NCBI RefSeq assembly: GCF_900177625.1
Contig: NZ_FXAU01000001.1
Coordinates: 498,475-562,474, forward strand
DNA length: 64,000 nt
Source: Sphingobacterium psychroaquaticum
Lineage (GTDB): Bacteria > Bacteroidota > Bacteroidia > Sphingobacteriales > Sphingobacteriaceae
Direction of reading: 5' to 3'
Of this stretch, positions 44,494 to 54,275 are shown piece after piece. The notes under the pieces were generated by a model. That model made no database searches, was not told the DNA's origin, and saw nothing but the letters and a program-made list of their open reading frames with translations. The number at the start of each line of letters is the position of its first letter. Positions within the stretch are counted from its first letter, which is position 1. The translations under genes and the position numbers were made by a program.

Positions 44494-45525
44494 ATGCATC
44501 AAAGTAAATTCTATCGTTTGATTGTCGATCCCGAATATCGAATAGGCCGACATTTGTTCTTTATCGTTACGTTGGGGATCATCACGTTCAATCAAGTATT
44601 CATTGGGTATCAGGAATCCCTTGCTCATTTGGGCGGTAAAATATATCTGATTGGTTTGCTATCATTCGCTACTTATTTACTAACCACATACGTTAATTAC
44701 TTCGTTTTAATACCAAAGTTTTTGCTTCGTGAGCGGTATGTAACTTACGTCCTATCTTCTGTGATTTTTGTATTTCTGCTGTTGTGTGTAGGGATATCGA
44801 TGGAATATAGCATACGGACATTTTTGGGATTAAGCCATCGCATAATCTCATACACCAATCCTCTTATCTTGGTTGATAGTTTATCTGCCTCGGCTATTAC
44901 CATTATTTGCTTTTGGAGTATGTGTGCCGTCACCTTATTCCGTAAATGGAATACCATGAATGCGCATATCATGGCGTTGGAATATAAGTACCTGGAATCA
45001 GAAGTAAACAAGCTAAAAGGGCAGGTGTCACCGGTTATTCTATCTAAAGCATTACAGAAAGCCGCTTATCTAGCGAATTCCGATGCACAAAAATCCTCCC
45101 AAATACTCATGCAACTGGGGCAGCTATTACGCTACCAGTTGTATGAGTGTGACCGGGAAAAGGTATTTCTCCATTCCGAGATCACGTTTATTAAACAATT
45201 CTTAGAGTTGAAAAAATTGATTACTGATGATCCTTTTGACTACCACTTGGAAGTAAAAGGAAATACAAATAAGGCAATCATTTCTCCTTTACTCGTGATT
45301 GTCTTGTTGCAATCTATTTTGGTACAGGCGGAAGTAAAGCAGCTGGATGTGGTTATCGAAGCCGTCAATAAGAATATCGTGTTTCAGTGTAAATTTACCG
45401 ATCGTATTACCTTGGCGGATGAAAATAGACAAGATGTAATGGAAAAGCTCGATACGCTCTATCCAGATTTATATGCCTTGACAGTTTATGGAGGAAGCAT
45501 AGAACTTAAATTAGAGGTGGTATGA
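44494..45525 (+). CDS. Degenerate LytS-like membrane histidine kinase (probable pseudokinase)
   Basis: 343 residues with four predicted membrane helices in the first ~150, then a coiled linker and a His_kinase-type domain. Where the intact kinase downstream has QINPHFLFN with His181, this protein has QVSPVILSK, so position 181 is Val. The N-box Glu-Asn pair (FVENAVKH) is replaced by LLQSILVQ and no GxGL motif is present. The fold seems kept while phosphorylation residues are lost. It overlaps the next kinase by 4 bases (ATGA). A role as a dimer partner or signal-sensing subunit of the active kinase is inferred. Confidence 0.82.
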   Translation: MHQSKFYRLIVDPEYRIGRHLFFIVTLGIITFNQVFIGYQESLAHLGGKIYLIGLLSFATYLLTTYVNYFVLIPKFLLRERYVTYVLSSVIFVFLLLCVGISMEYSIRTFLGLSHRIISYTNPLILVDSLSASAITIICFWSMCAVTLFRKWNTMNAHIMALEYKYLESEVNKLKGQVSPVILSKALQKAAYLANSDAQKSSQILMQLGQLLRYQLYECDREKVFLHSEITFIKQFLELKKLITDDPFDYHLEVKGNTNKAIISPLLVIVLLQSILVQAEVKQLDVVIEAVNKNIVFQCKFTDRITLADENRQDVMEKLDTLYPDLYALTVYGGSIELKLEVV

Positions 45526-46592
45526 TGGATGTGAAGGTTGAACATAATAAAGGGATTCCTTTCTTGACATCGGATGCCTATCGTATCCATAGACACCTTT
45601 TTTTACAAGGCATTATACTGCTGATTACTATAGGGGTGTTTTTCGATACACCGGACACGCTAAATCTATCCGTTAACCGTTTCTGGGGTTGGCTTACCTA
45701 TTACCTCTTTATGAATATGCTCGTGTTTGTTAACGTGTACGTCTTGTTTCCTTATTTTTTGGCAAAAGATAAAATAGTGCCCTATGTTTTGTCGGTCGTG
45801 TTATTCACCTTTTTTGCGCTATTAATCTTGATGGTTTTACAGGATCAATTTTATGATATTGCGGTCACCCGACAAGAACCGAGCGCGTTGGCAATCTTTC
45901 TGAGTTTATCCTCTTCTTTTTTGGCCATTCTGTTGTTTATGGGAGGGATGTCGGCTGTCTTGCTATTTAAGCCGATCATGTACAGCCGTATAAAAAAGCA
46001 AGAATTGCAAAAAGTAGCAAGTGAATCGGAGCTCAAGTTTTTGAAGAGTCAGATTAACCCACACTTTCTTTTCAATACGATCAATAACGCCAATATTTTG
46101 GTCGAGGATGAGCCAGAGATGGCACAACATATTTTGACTAAATTAGATGACTTATTGCGGTTTCAGTTGACAGATGGTTTTAAAGATAAAGTTCGTTTAA
46201 CTGATGATATCCGTTTGCTGATTGATTACCTCGAGCTCGAGAAAGTAAGAAGAGACCAATTTGAATTTACAGTCGAGATGGACGGCGCATTAGACCATAT
46301 TGTCGTTGCACCTTTATTGTTTATTCCATTTGTTGAAAACGCAGTTAAACATAACCTCGATAGTAATGGGGCTTCCTATGTTAAGTTGAACTTTAAGGTA
46401 GAAAATGAGACGCTCGTTTTTACCTGTGAGAATTCAAAGCCTCAGCGCCCCGTTCCGCAGAAAGTCGGAGGGATAGGGTTGGTGAACATAGTCCGTAGGT
46501 TGAATTTACTATATGCGAATACATACACGCTGGAGAAAATAGAAACAGCGCAAAATTATACCGTAAAATTGAAATTATGCAGTGTATCATAG
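45522..46592 (+). CDS. LytS-like sensor histidine kinase
   Basis: 356 residues with four predicted membrane helices (~30-150), a linker helix, and an intact His_kinase/HATPase module. Phospho-acceptor His181 lies in LKSQINPHFLFNTINN, the N-box is PFVENAVKHN, and the G-box is GGIGLVNIVRRL. It has the same topology and length as the degenerate kinase upstream, suggesting tandem duplication. It overlaps the response regulator by 16 bases, so the two form a two-component pair. Signal unknown. Confidence 0.92.
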   Translation: MMDVKVEHNKGIPFLTSDAYRIHRHLFLQGIILLITIGVFFDTPDTLNLSVNRFWGWLTYYLFMNMLVFVNVYVLFPYFLAKDKIVPYVLSVVLFTFFALLILMVLQDQFYDIAVTRQEPSALAIFLSLSSSFLAILLFMGGMSAVLLFKPIMYSRIKKQELQKVASESELKFLKSQINPHFLFNTINNANILVEDEPEMAQHILTKLDDLLRFQLTDGFKDKVRLTDDIRLLIDYLELEKVRRDQFEFTVEMDGALDHIVVAPLLFIPFVENAVKHNLDSNGASYVKLNFKVENETLVFTCENSKPQRPVPQKVGGIGLVNIVRRLNLLYANTYTLEKIETAQNYTVKLKLCSVS

Positions 46593-47284
46593 TTGATGAC
46601 GAACCTATAGCACGTAAGGGGATAAAAAGATTGGTCGATGAGATCACGCCATTGGAGTTGTTAGATAGTTTTAATAATGCGGAATCAGCAAGTCTTTTTT
46701 TGAAAGAAACAAAGGTTGATCTAATTTTTCTGGATATCAATATGCCAGGAATGAACGGGCTTGAATTTGCTCGGACGATTCCGGATACCACCCTGGTTAT
46801 CTTTACAACAGCCTATTCGGAATATGCAGTAGACAGCTATGAACTAGATGCTTTGGACTATTTGGTTAAACCAATTGATGCCGCTCGATTCCGTAAAGCG
46901 GTAGAAAAAGCGATTGCGTACCATGCGCTTTTATTGGGTGAGGAGAATAGAAATGTAGAGAAAATAGCAGAGAACCACATTTTTGTAAAGTCCGATCGAC
47001 GGTTTTTTAAAATTAAGCTGGCAGATATTCTTTTTATAGAGGCGCTGAAGGACTATATAATCCTGCAGTTGGACGACCGACAGATTATTACGCGCATGAC
47101 TATAAAGTGTATGTATGATAGCCTACCCAAAACCGCTTTTATTCGGGTTAATCGTTCTTTTATTGTGAATAAAGAGAAAGTAGACTCCTTTGATCATCGG
47201 GACGTATTTATTAAAAAATATGAAATTGCAATCGGCAGTTCCTACCATGATGACTTTTTTATGAAGATGATGGGAGAGGTTTAA
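46577..47284 (+). CDS. LytTR-family response regulator
   Basis: 235 residues. Receiver domain 1-~120 with acidic pocket (IIVDDEP), phospho-acceptor Asp53 (LIFLDINMPGMNG), Thr/Ser in FTTAYSEYA and Lys in YLVKPID. A LytTR DNA-binding domain at ~132-235 contains FVKSDRRFFKIKLADILFIEALKDY and FIRVNRSFIVNKEKV. Partner of the kinase it overlaps. The likely target is the promoter upstream of the TonB receptor gene with its TTCTG repeats. Confidence 0.94.
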   Translation: MQCIIVDDEPIARKGIKRLVDEITPLELLDSFNNAESASLFLKETKVDLIFLDINMPGMNGLEFARTIPDTTLVIFTTAYSEYAVDSYELDALDYLVKPIDAARFRKAVEKAIAYHALLLGEENRNVEKIAENHIFVKSDRRFFKIKLADILFIEALKDYIILQLDDRQIITRMTIKCMYDSLPKTAFIRVNRSFIVNKEKVDSFDHRDVFIKKYEIAIGSSYHDDFFMKMMGEV

Positions 47285-47533
47285 AATCAGCTAAATACAG
47301 TTTATGTTGGGGAACCATTGAAAAAAGAAGCACTTCCTCCATGTTTTTCTTTAAAATAACTCTTTTTGAAAATAATATACTAAATTTATGTTTTATGGTT
47401 GGGTATTGTTTTGTTTATACTCGATTTTATAAAAGATTTATTGCTTTATTTTTTGATCAGCGATAAATTGTCTGTCTAAATAGATGTTCGTTTTAGGCAG
47501 GCATAAAACACCATTTTAAACTTATAAACTAGT

Positions 47534-50500
47534 ATGAACATCAAGAAAGTACTTATTGCCAACAGAGGCGAGATCGCTATCCGCATTAGCAGAGCCTGCA
47601 ACGAGCTCGGGGTTGCTACGGTTGCTATTTTTACATTTGAAGATCGATACTCCTTGCATCGATACAAAGCCGATGAGGCCTACCAAGTAGGCAGCGATGG
47701 TGATCCTTTAAAGCCATACCTCGATATGGAGACCATTTTGCGGACAGCAAAGAAATGCGGCGCTGACGCGATTCACCCAGGTTATGGTTTCCTTTCCGAA
47801 AATAGTCAGTTTGCGCGTCGATGCGCTGAAGAAGGAATCCTCTTTATTGGTCCTTCACCGGAGGTGATGGAGCGATTAGGCGATAAAGTCCGGTCCAAGG
47901 AAGTTGCGGTTGCGGCAGGTGTACCCATCATTGAAAGTAGTCATCCACCATTAACAGCTATTGAAATTACGCGCGCAGAAGCGGAGCGAATTGGTTATCC
48001 TGTTATTCTGAAAGCTTCGGCCGGCGGGGGCGGCCGCGGGATGCGTGTAATCCGAAGCAGGGACGATCTGGAAATCGCTTTTGATAGTGCGAGACAAGAA
48101 GCGCTCAATGCATTTGGAGATGGTACAGTCTTCTTAGAAAAATACATCGAAAATCCGCGACATATTGAGGTGCAGATTGTCGCTGATAAGTATGGAAATG
48201 TCGTGCACCTGTATGAGCGGGACTGTTCCGTACAAAGGCGGTTTCAAAAAGTGGTGGAGGTCGCGCCTGCGAGTAATTTGCAGCAAGCGACCAAGGATAA
48301 GCTCTATCAATATGCGACAAGTATTACGCATCTCGCCAAGTATGATAATGTAGGCACGGTTGAGTTTCTTGTGGACATCAACGAACAGATTTATTTTATC
48401 GAAGTTAACCCACGTATTCAGGTGGAGCATACGATCTCCGAAATGATTACCGGGGTGGATCTTATCCGCACCCAATTGTATATCGCATCGGGCTATAAAC
48501 TCTCGGATAGTGCGCTGGCGCTAGGTAAACAGGAAGCGATCAAAACAAATGGATACGCTATTCAATGTCGTATAACCACCGAAGACCCTGCAGACGATTT
48601 CAGGCCGGATTATGGTACGATCGTAACATACCGAACGGCAGCTGGATTTGGAGTACGCCTGGATGAAGGGAGCGCGTATGCCGGAATGAAAGTGAGACCT
48701 TTCTTTGACTCCATGTTGGTGAAGGTGAGTACGCACGGAAAAACATTGGAAGAAGCAGCTTTTCGGATGGATCGGGCATTGCGTGAATTCCGTATCCGTG
48801 GTGTAAAGAGTAATATCGGCTTCCTAGAGAATCTGATCACGCATCCGGCATTTTTATCCGGTCAGGTTGATGTCGGCTTTTTAGCCCACAATCCGCAATT
48901 ATTCAAACCATCAAAACGATTGGATCGGGGAACGAGATTACTTTACTTTCTGGGCGATACCGCCGTAAATGGCAACCCCGATGTGAAAGGGAAGCGACCG
49001 CTTGATTTGGAAATTCCGGTGGTACCTCATTTTGATGCGGTAAGAAGCTACCCCTATGGCTCAAAAAATAGATTGAACGAATTAGGCGCTGAAGGCTTGT
49101 GTACTTGGTTGAAGGAAGAGAAGGCGATTCAATATACCGACACGACATTCCGCGATGCGCATCAGTCGCTTTTGGCAACCAGGGTGCGTACATACGATAT
49201 GCTGAAGGTTGCCGAAGGATTTGCGAAAGCACATCCGCAAACATTTAGTATGGAAGTATGGGGGGGAGCGACCTTTGATGTGGCGTTGCGTTTTCAACTG
49301 GAAGACCCTTGGCAGCGACTGGCTAAATTGCGTGAAGCAATACCAAATATTTTACTGCAGATGCTTATCCGTGGCTGTAATGGCGTTGGTTACTCGGCAT
49401 ATCCCGATAATTTGATTGAATCTTTTGTGGAGAAAAGTTGGGAAACAGGAGTCGATATATTCCGAATCTTCGATTCATTGAATTGGATGGAAAATATAGC
49501 GCCATGCATCGAAATGGTTCGTAAACGAACTGGCGGAATTGCGGAGGGAGCGCTGTGTTATACCGGTGATATATTGGATCCGAAGCGAAGTAAATACAAC
49601 TTGGATTATTACCTGCGCCTGGCAAAGGACCTCGAAAATGCAGGGGCTCATATGTTGGCGATCAAAGATATGTCGGGCTTACTCAAACCTTATGCTGCGC
49701 AGGAGCTGGTAACAGCCCTCCGCGATACGGTTGCTATTCCGATTCACTTGCATACGCACGATACGTCTTCGGTTCAAGCGGCGACGTATCTGAAAGCGAT
49801 TGAAGCGGGTGTCGATGTGGTGGATTGTGCATTGGGCTCCCTGTCGGGATTAACGTCACAACCTAATTTCAATGCGGTGGTCGAAATGATGCGTTTCCAA
49901 GAACGGGATCAGCCATATGATGCGGATAGTCTGCAAGCGTATAGCAACTACTGGGAGAGCGTTCGTAAATACTACACGCCGTTCGAATCCGGTATGGTAG
50001 CCGGTTCTGCTGAGGTCTATCAACATGAAATTCCAGGCGGACAGTATTCCAATCTGAAACAACAGGCAACGGCGCTCGGGTTGGGCGATCGGATTCCGGA
50101 AATTAAAAAGGCTTACATCGAAGCTAATCTCTTGTTTGGAGATGTGGTGAAGGTAACGCCAAGCTCCAAGGTGGTGGGAGATATGGCGCAATATATGGTG
50201 TCCAATAACCTTGTAGCCGATGATATTTTATCTAAAGGTGAGTCCTTGTCTTTTCCAGATTCTGTTATCTCCTTTTTTAAAGGCGATATTGGTCAACCCG
50301 AAGGTGGCTTCCCGGCGAAGATGCAACAAGTCGTGCTTAAAGGGGCGTCCGCGAGTAGCGAACGTCCGAATAAATATCTTCCAGCGTTAGCTATCGAAAC
50401 GGATTTTATTGACTTTAAAAATCAGTATGGTGAACAATTGTCTTTTACAGATTATTTGAGTTACAAGTTTTATCCAAAAGTTTTCATAGACTATCTGGAA

Positions 50501-50971
50501 AATCGACGTAAGTATGGCGATGTATCGCTCATTCCAACACCTATTTTTCTATATGGCATGGAGGTTGGGGAGGAGACAACAGTTGAAATTGCTCAAGGAA
50601 AAACATTACTGGTGAAGCTCACGGCTGTAGGGCCGGCTGATGAAGACGGAAGGCGTACCGTGTTCTTTAAGCTGAATGGACAAACCCGAAATATAGAGGT
50701 TCAGGATGCCAGTGTAGCGGTGGAAAGAAGGGCAAATGTGAAGAGTGATCCAGCTGATCCACGACATATTGGTTCTCCGCTGCGCGGGCTTCTGTCTTTA
50801 GTACATGTGAAGGAAGGAGATACCATTGCCGAAAATGCGCCCCTTTTTGTTATTGAAGCGATGAAGATGGAGTCTACGGTATGTGCCGTTTCTGGCGGAA
50901 CAGTCAAACGAATTGAACTCTCTGGGGGATCTATGGTCGATACCAATGATCTGGTCATAGTAATGGAATAG
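47534..50971 (+). CDS. pyc: Pyruvate carboxylase (single-chain)
   Basis: 1145 residues. Biotin carboxylase domain ~1-450 (KVLIANRGEIAIRI; ATP-grasp loop ASAGGGGRGMR; EVNPRIQVEHTISE), a carboxyltransferase domain ~520-960 (TDTTFRDAHQSLLATRVR, metal-site HLHTHDTS), and a biotinyl carrier domain with EAMKMES, biotinyl Lys1111, 34 residues from the end. Full domain set in one chain marks pyruvate carboxylase rather than acetyl-CoA or propionyl-CoA carboxylase. It makes oxaloacetate from pyruvate with ATP and bicarbonate in the cytosol. Monocistronic, with a terminator after it. Confidence 0.96.
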   Translation: MNIKKVLIANRGEIAIRISRACNELGVATVAIFTFEDRYSLHRYKADEAYQVGSDGDPLKPYLDMETILRTAKKCGADAIHPGYGFLSENSQFARRCAEEGILFIGPSPEVMERLGDKVRSKEVAVAAGVPIIESSHPPLTAIEITRAEAERIGYPVILKASAGGGGRGMRVIRSRDDLEIAFDSARQEALNAFGDGTVFLEKYIENPRHIEVQIVADKYGNVVHLYERDCSVQRRFQKVVEVAPASNLQQATKDKLYQYATSITHLAKYDNVGTVEFLVDINEQIYFIEVNPRIQVEHTISEMITGVDLIRTQLYIASGYKLSDSALALGKQEAIKTNGYAIQCRITTEDPADDFRPDYGTIVTYRTAAGFGVRLDEGSAYAGMKVRPFFDSMLVKVSTHGKTLEEAAFRMDRALREFRIRGVKSNIGFLENLITHPAFLSGQVDVGFLAHNPQLFKPSKRLDRGTRLLYFLGDTAVNGNPDVKGKRPLDLEIPVVPHFDAVRSYPYGSKNRLNELGAEGLCTWLKEEKAIQYTDTTFRDAHQSLLATRVRTYDMLKVAEGFAKAHPQTFSMEVWGGATFDVALRFQLEDPWQRLAKLREAIPNILLQMLIRGCNGVGYSAYPDNLIESFVEKSWETGVDIFRIFDSLNWMENIAPCIEMVRKRTGGIAEGALCYTGDILDPKRSKYNLDYYLRLAKDLENAGAHMLAIKDMSGLLKPYAAQELVTALRDTVAIPIHLHTHDTSSVQAATYLKAIEAGVDVVDCALGSLSGLTSQPNFNAVVEMMRFQERDQPYDADSLQAYSNYWESVRKYYTPFESGMVAGSAEVYQHEIPGGQYSNLKQQATALGLGDRIPEIKKAYIEANLLFGDVVKVTPSSKVVGDMAQYMVSNNLVADDILSKGESLSFPDSVISFFKGDIGQPEGGFPAKMQQVVLKGASASSERPNKYLPALAIETDFIDFKNQYGEQLSFTDYLSYKFYPKVFIDYLENRRKYGDVSLIPTPIFLYGMEVGEETTVEIAQGKTLLVKLTAVGPADEDGRRTVFFKLNGQTRNIEVQDASVAVERRANVKSDPADPRHIGSPLRGLLSLVHVKEGDTIAENAPLFVIEAMKMESTVCAVSGGTVKRIELSGGSMVDTNDLVIVME

Positions 50972-51000
50972 AAAACATTGTTATCTTTGTTATACGAGAT

Positions 51001-51052
51001 AAATGAGAAGGTGTTTAACGAGCGTAAATTTTATACACCTTCTCATTTTTTA
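51001..51052 (+). terminator. Terminator after pyruvate carboxylase
   Basis: AAATGAGAAGGTGT (51001-51014) pairs perfectly over 14 bp with ACACCTTCTCATTT (51035-51048), followed by further T residues, 30 bp after the pyc stop. Confidence 0.85.
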
Positions 51053-51072
51053 ATATTTTATCGACCTGAAGT

Positions 51073-52863
51073 ATGCGCGCATTATACAGTCTTTTTCTTG
51101 TTGTCTTATTTTGTTTTCCAACCATTACACCACTTGTAGCACAGGAGGTCGATTCGACGGATTCTAAAGAACTTGGTCTTAGTGTGATGCTCAATGAGAT
51201 TCGACAGCAGCAGATTAATGACTCACTCGAACGGGCGAAGCTTCAGCATGAAATAACCATACTTAAAAGCCAGAATAGTGCGAAAGGACAGGGCCTTAAA
51301 CAACAGCTTAGTGAGTTGGAGGAAGAAAATAGTATCCGGAAGCAGCAGTTGAAGATCAGAGTAGATTCGATTAAAAAGAATACACAACGTTATGCGGTCG
51401 CACCTTTCCGAGATACGATTTTTTATATATATAACAAGCTTGGTTCGTCCTTAGCGAGAGATCGCGCTCAAAATGTAGTGGCGCGTATACAAAACCTGTA
51501 TGAGGATGACTTTGCTAATGTCGATTCTTTTACGATCGAGAATAATGAAATCAGTGCCGATATTATTTATAAGGATCTAATTATTACCTCGATCACCGAA
51601 TTGGATGCGTTGTTGGAAGAGAAGACCAAGGAAGAGGTTGCCGCCCAGTATCTCAAAAGTATTCAAGAAACAATTACGAAAGAAAGAGAAGATAACAGCA
51701 TTACGAAGTTATTGATTCGTTGTGGCCTCATTGTTCTTATCCTATTTGTGTTTTATCTTTTAATCTTGTTGATCAACAGGTTGAAACGTTATAGTGTACA
51801 GCGTATATTGGCGGAGCGAACCGAACGGATAAAGGATATCAAAATCAAGAATTATGTGTTGGTTACTTCGATGCAAAAAACACGAATCTTGATCAATGTG
51901 ATAAATATTCTGCGATGGGGGGTGATTATCCTGATGGCCTTTATCATGTTGCCGATTATTTTCAGTGTGTTTCCTTTTACACAAAGCTGGGCGAATAACT
52001 TAATAGGATTATTTACACAGCCTCTTAAAAAAGCAGTTTTAGCAATCTGGCATTACATTCCAGACATGATTACTGTGGTGGTGATTCTATTCGTAATGCG
52101 CTACAGTATACGTTTTGTTCGGTATATATTTAGTGAAATAGACAAAGGAAAGCTTGAGATTAATGGTTTTCATCCAGAATTTGCGATGCCGACTTTTACG
52201 ATTGTTCGCTTTCTACTGCATGCCTTTACTTTGGTGCTTATTTTTCCGTATCTCCCGGGAGCAAATTCGGATATCTTCAAGGGTATATCGGTCTTTATTG
52301 GGGTCTTGTTTTCTTTAGGATCTTCGTCAGCGATATCCAATGTTATTGCGGGCTTAGTAATTACCTACATGCGTCCATTCCGTATTGGGGATCGCATTAC
52401 GATCGGCGATAAAACCGGTGTAGTGATTGAGAAATCTCCCTTGGTGACGCGTTTGCAAACGATTAAAAACGAGGAGATTACTATTCCAAATTCGGCGGTC
52501 CTTTCTGGGAATACCATCAACTATTCAACTTTTTCCGATCAGGGGATATGCTTCCAAGTGGAAATTACAATTGGTTATGAGGAATCATGGCATCGTATCC
52601 ATGAAATGTTACTCGCGATTCCACCACGCGTGGCACGCGTAAGGGACACACCAGCACCTTTCGTATTACAAAAGAAGCTGGACGATTTCTATGTACGATA
52701 CGAGCTCAATGTCTTTATTAGTCAATCTGGTGAAATCGACGTGGCAAAATCGGAGATTTATCAGTTGATTTTAGATGACTTCTTGGCCGCAGGTATTGAA
52801 ATGAATGGAGCCCACGTGTACACTAAGACAGATTTTATTCCACAGTATAAAGCGGGGGAGTAA
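51073..52863 (+). CDS. MscS-family mechanosensitive ion channel
   Basis: 596 residues. Signal peptide 1-~24, a periplasmic coiled-coil/helical region to ~210 (RQQQINDSLERAKLQHEI), about five membrane segments, and the MscS pore and beta domains. The pore helix is read in LGSSSAISNVIAGLVITYMRPF and the beta domain in FRIGDRITIGDKTGVVIEKSP, then TIPNSAVLSGNTINYS at ~435-485. The family opens on membrane tension during osmotic downshift. The length with N-terminal coiled coil is larger than E. coli MscS and closer to MscK/YbdG-type architecture. Confidence 0.92.
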   Translation: MRALYSLFLVVLFCFPTITPLVAQEVDSTDSKELGLSVMLNEIRQQQINDSLERAKLQHEITILKSQNSAKGQGLKQQLSELEEENSIRKQQLKIRVDSIKKNTQRYAVAPFRDTIFYIYNKLGSSLARDRAQNVVARIQNLYEDDFANVDSFTIENNEISADIIYKDLIITSITELDALLEEKTKEEVAAQYLKSIQETITKEREDNSITKLLIRCGLIVLILFVFYLLILLINRLKRYSVQRILAERTERIKDIKIKNYVLVTSMQKTRILINVINILRWGVIILMAFIMLPIIFSVFPFTQSWANNLIGLFTQPLKKAVLAIWHYIPDMITVVVILFVMRYSIRFVRYIFSEIDKGKLEINGFHPEFAMPTFTIVRFLLHAFTLVLIFPYLPGANSDIFKGISVFIGVLFSLGSSSAISNVIAGLVITYMRPFRIGDRITIGDKTGVVIEKSPLVTRLQTIKNEEITIPNSAVLSGNTINYSTFSDQGICFQVEITIGYEESWHRIHEMLLAIPPRVARVRDTPAPFVLQKKLDDFYVRYELNVFISQSGEIDVAKSEIYQLILDDFLAAGIEMNGAHVYTKTDFIPQYKAGE

Positions 52864-52869
52864 ATAGTT

Positions 52870-53286
52870 TTATCCTTTCGTTTTTCTTTTATTCCGAAAT
52901 AGGATAATGTATTGATAAATACGGAAGCACGAAAAAAGAACAACTGCTATGATAAAAATATTATTGTCGCTCCTCTCTGATTCGATTGCGAGCCCTGTTC
53001 CTACAACTAAGACAGCAATTAATAAAGCAAAGTATAAGTAGTCTGTTTTGTAAAGAATGGTTTGATCCCCAAGTTTATATCTGGTATAGATATAAGCCCA
53101 ATTTATCGTGTTTAATATTACGAGTAAAAGAAATGCATAGCTGAAGTACTCAAAAAAGGACGTTGGTATTTCGATTGCTGAAAAACCAGCGGAAACAATA
53201 GCACGGAATACATCTATAAGGACCACTGCACTAATAAATGGAAAAAGGATAGCCCCGCTTATGTTTATACTTTCTTTGTATATCAT
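52870..53286 (-). CDS. Small four-helix membrane protein, unknown function
   Basis: 138 residues with four hydrophobic segments (FPFISAVVLIDVFRAIVSAG, FSYAFLLLVILNTINWAYIY, YLYFALLIAVLVVGTGLA, NIFIIAVVLFSCFRIYQYIIL) and a Lys/Arg-rich C-terminus. No family recognised. It converges with the MscS gene at 7 bp distance, with no terminator between. Coding status is supported by the coherent transmembrane pattern; it has no useful neighbours. Confidence 0.6.
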   Translation of the reverse strand: MIYKESINISGAILFPFISAVVLIDVFRAIVSAGFSAIEIPTSFFEYFSYAFLLLVILNTINWAYIYTRYKLGDQTILYKTDYLYFALLIAVLVVGTGLAIESERSDNNIFIIAVVLFSCFRIYQYIILFRNKRKTKG

Positions 53287-53455
53287 ATTTTTTGAATTTA
53301 TAATCCTGTTTGCGGTGTGAATATGTTAAAATAAGTATTTTATTTTTAAAATGAGTTTTATTTGAAATATAATTTCGTTTTCAAACTTCGCATGTTTCAG
53401 ATTTTTTAGTCCCTTGTTTCTACTGAATTTTGGTTCATCTTAAAACAGTAAGGAT

Positions 53456-54211
53456 ATGGAACGATTTAAAAATAAAGTTGCTCTCATTACGGGGGGAACG
53501 AATGGAATGGGGTTTGCGACCGCCCAAAAATTTATTAATGAAGGGGGGAAGGTCATTATAACAGGACGAAGTATGGAAACGGTGGATATTGCGGTATCCA
53601 AGTTAGGACCTCAAGCCCATGGTCTGGTGTCTAATGCCGGGACGATGGCTGATGTGATGCAGCTTCGATCGGAGGTTGAAAAGTATACCGATGCCATCGA
53701 CCTGCTTTTTGTGAATGCAGGGTATGGTCGATTTGGAGGGGTCGAAGACGTGGATGAACAACATTTTGACGAGCTTTTCAATATGTTGGTCAAGGGAACT
53801 TTTTTTACCGTTCAGCAGGTTTTACCATTGATGAGTGCAGGAGGGGCAATCGTCTTAAACACCTCTTTTGTCACACAGCGAGGCACATCTAATTTTTCGG
53901 TATACTCTGCGGCAAAATCTGCTGTACAATCTTTTATCAAGACCTTTGCAGCGGAATTAGCTCCGCGTGGTATTCGTGTCAATGGAATTAGCCCGGGACA
54001 TATCCGTACCAATATTTTCAATAACACAGGTTTGAATGCAGAGCAGATAGCTGTGGCTATTGATAACATAATCCCGACTATCCCTTTGAAGCGGCAGGGA
54101 GAGCCTGAAGAAATTGCCGATGCTGTACTTTTTTTAGCTTCGGTGGAGGCGACCTACATTCATGGTGCCGAACTTGCGGTCGATGCAGGAATGACGGCTA
54201 TCGAGGGCTAA
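53456..54211 (+). CDS. Short-chain dehydrogenase/reductase
   Basis: 251 residues, classical SDR. Cofactor motif TGGTNGMG near residue 13, NAG motif in LFVNAGYGRFGG, catalytic Ser in LNTSFVTQRG, and YxxxK in YSAAKSAVQSF. The C-terminal INGISPGHIRTNIF and DAGMTAIEG are standard. NAD(P)H-dependent oxidoreductase of unknown substrate; sequence alone cannot give specificity. It converges with the flavoprotein gene across a shared terminator. Confidence 0.9.
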   Translation: MERFKNKVALITGGTNGMGFATAQKFINEGGKVIITGRSMETVDIAVSKLGPQAHGLVSNAGTMADVMQLRSEVEKYTDAIDLLFVNAGYGRFGGVEDVDEQHFDELFNMLVKGTFFTVQQVLPLMSAGGAIVLNTSFVTQRGTSNFSVYSAAKSAVQSFIKTFAAELAPRGIRVNGISPGHIRTNIFNNTGLNAEQIAVAIDNIIPTIPLKRQGEPEEIADAVLFLASVEATYIHGAELAVDAGMTAIEG

Positions 54212-54236
54212 GGTATACACATCGCATGGAAGTAAT

Positions 54237-54275
54237 AGAAGGCGTCGGTTTGGATTACTGGCGCCTTCTTGTTTT
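54237..54275. terminator. Hairpin between convergent SDR and flavoprotein genes
   Basis: AGAAGGCG (54237-54244) pairs with CGCCTTCT (54262-54269), followed by TGTTTTA on the + strand. It can end both transcripts. Confidence 0.7.
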
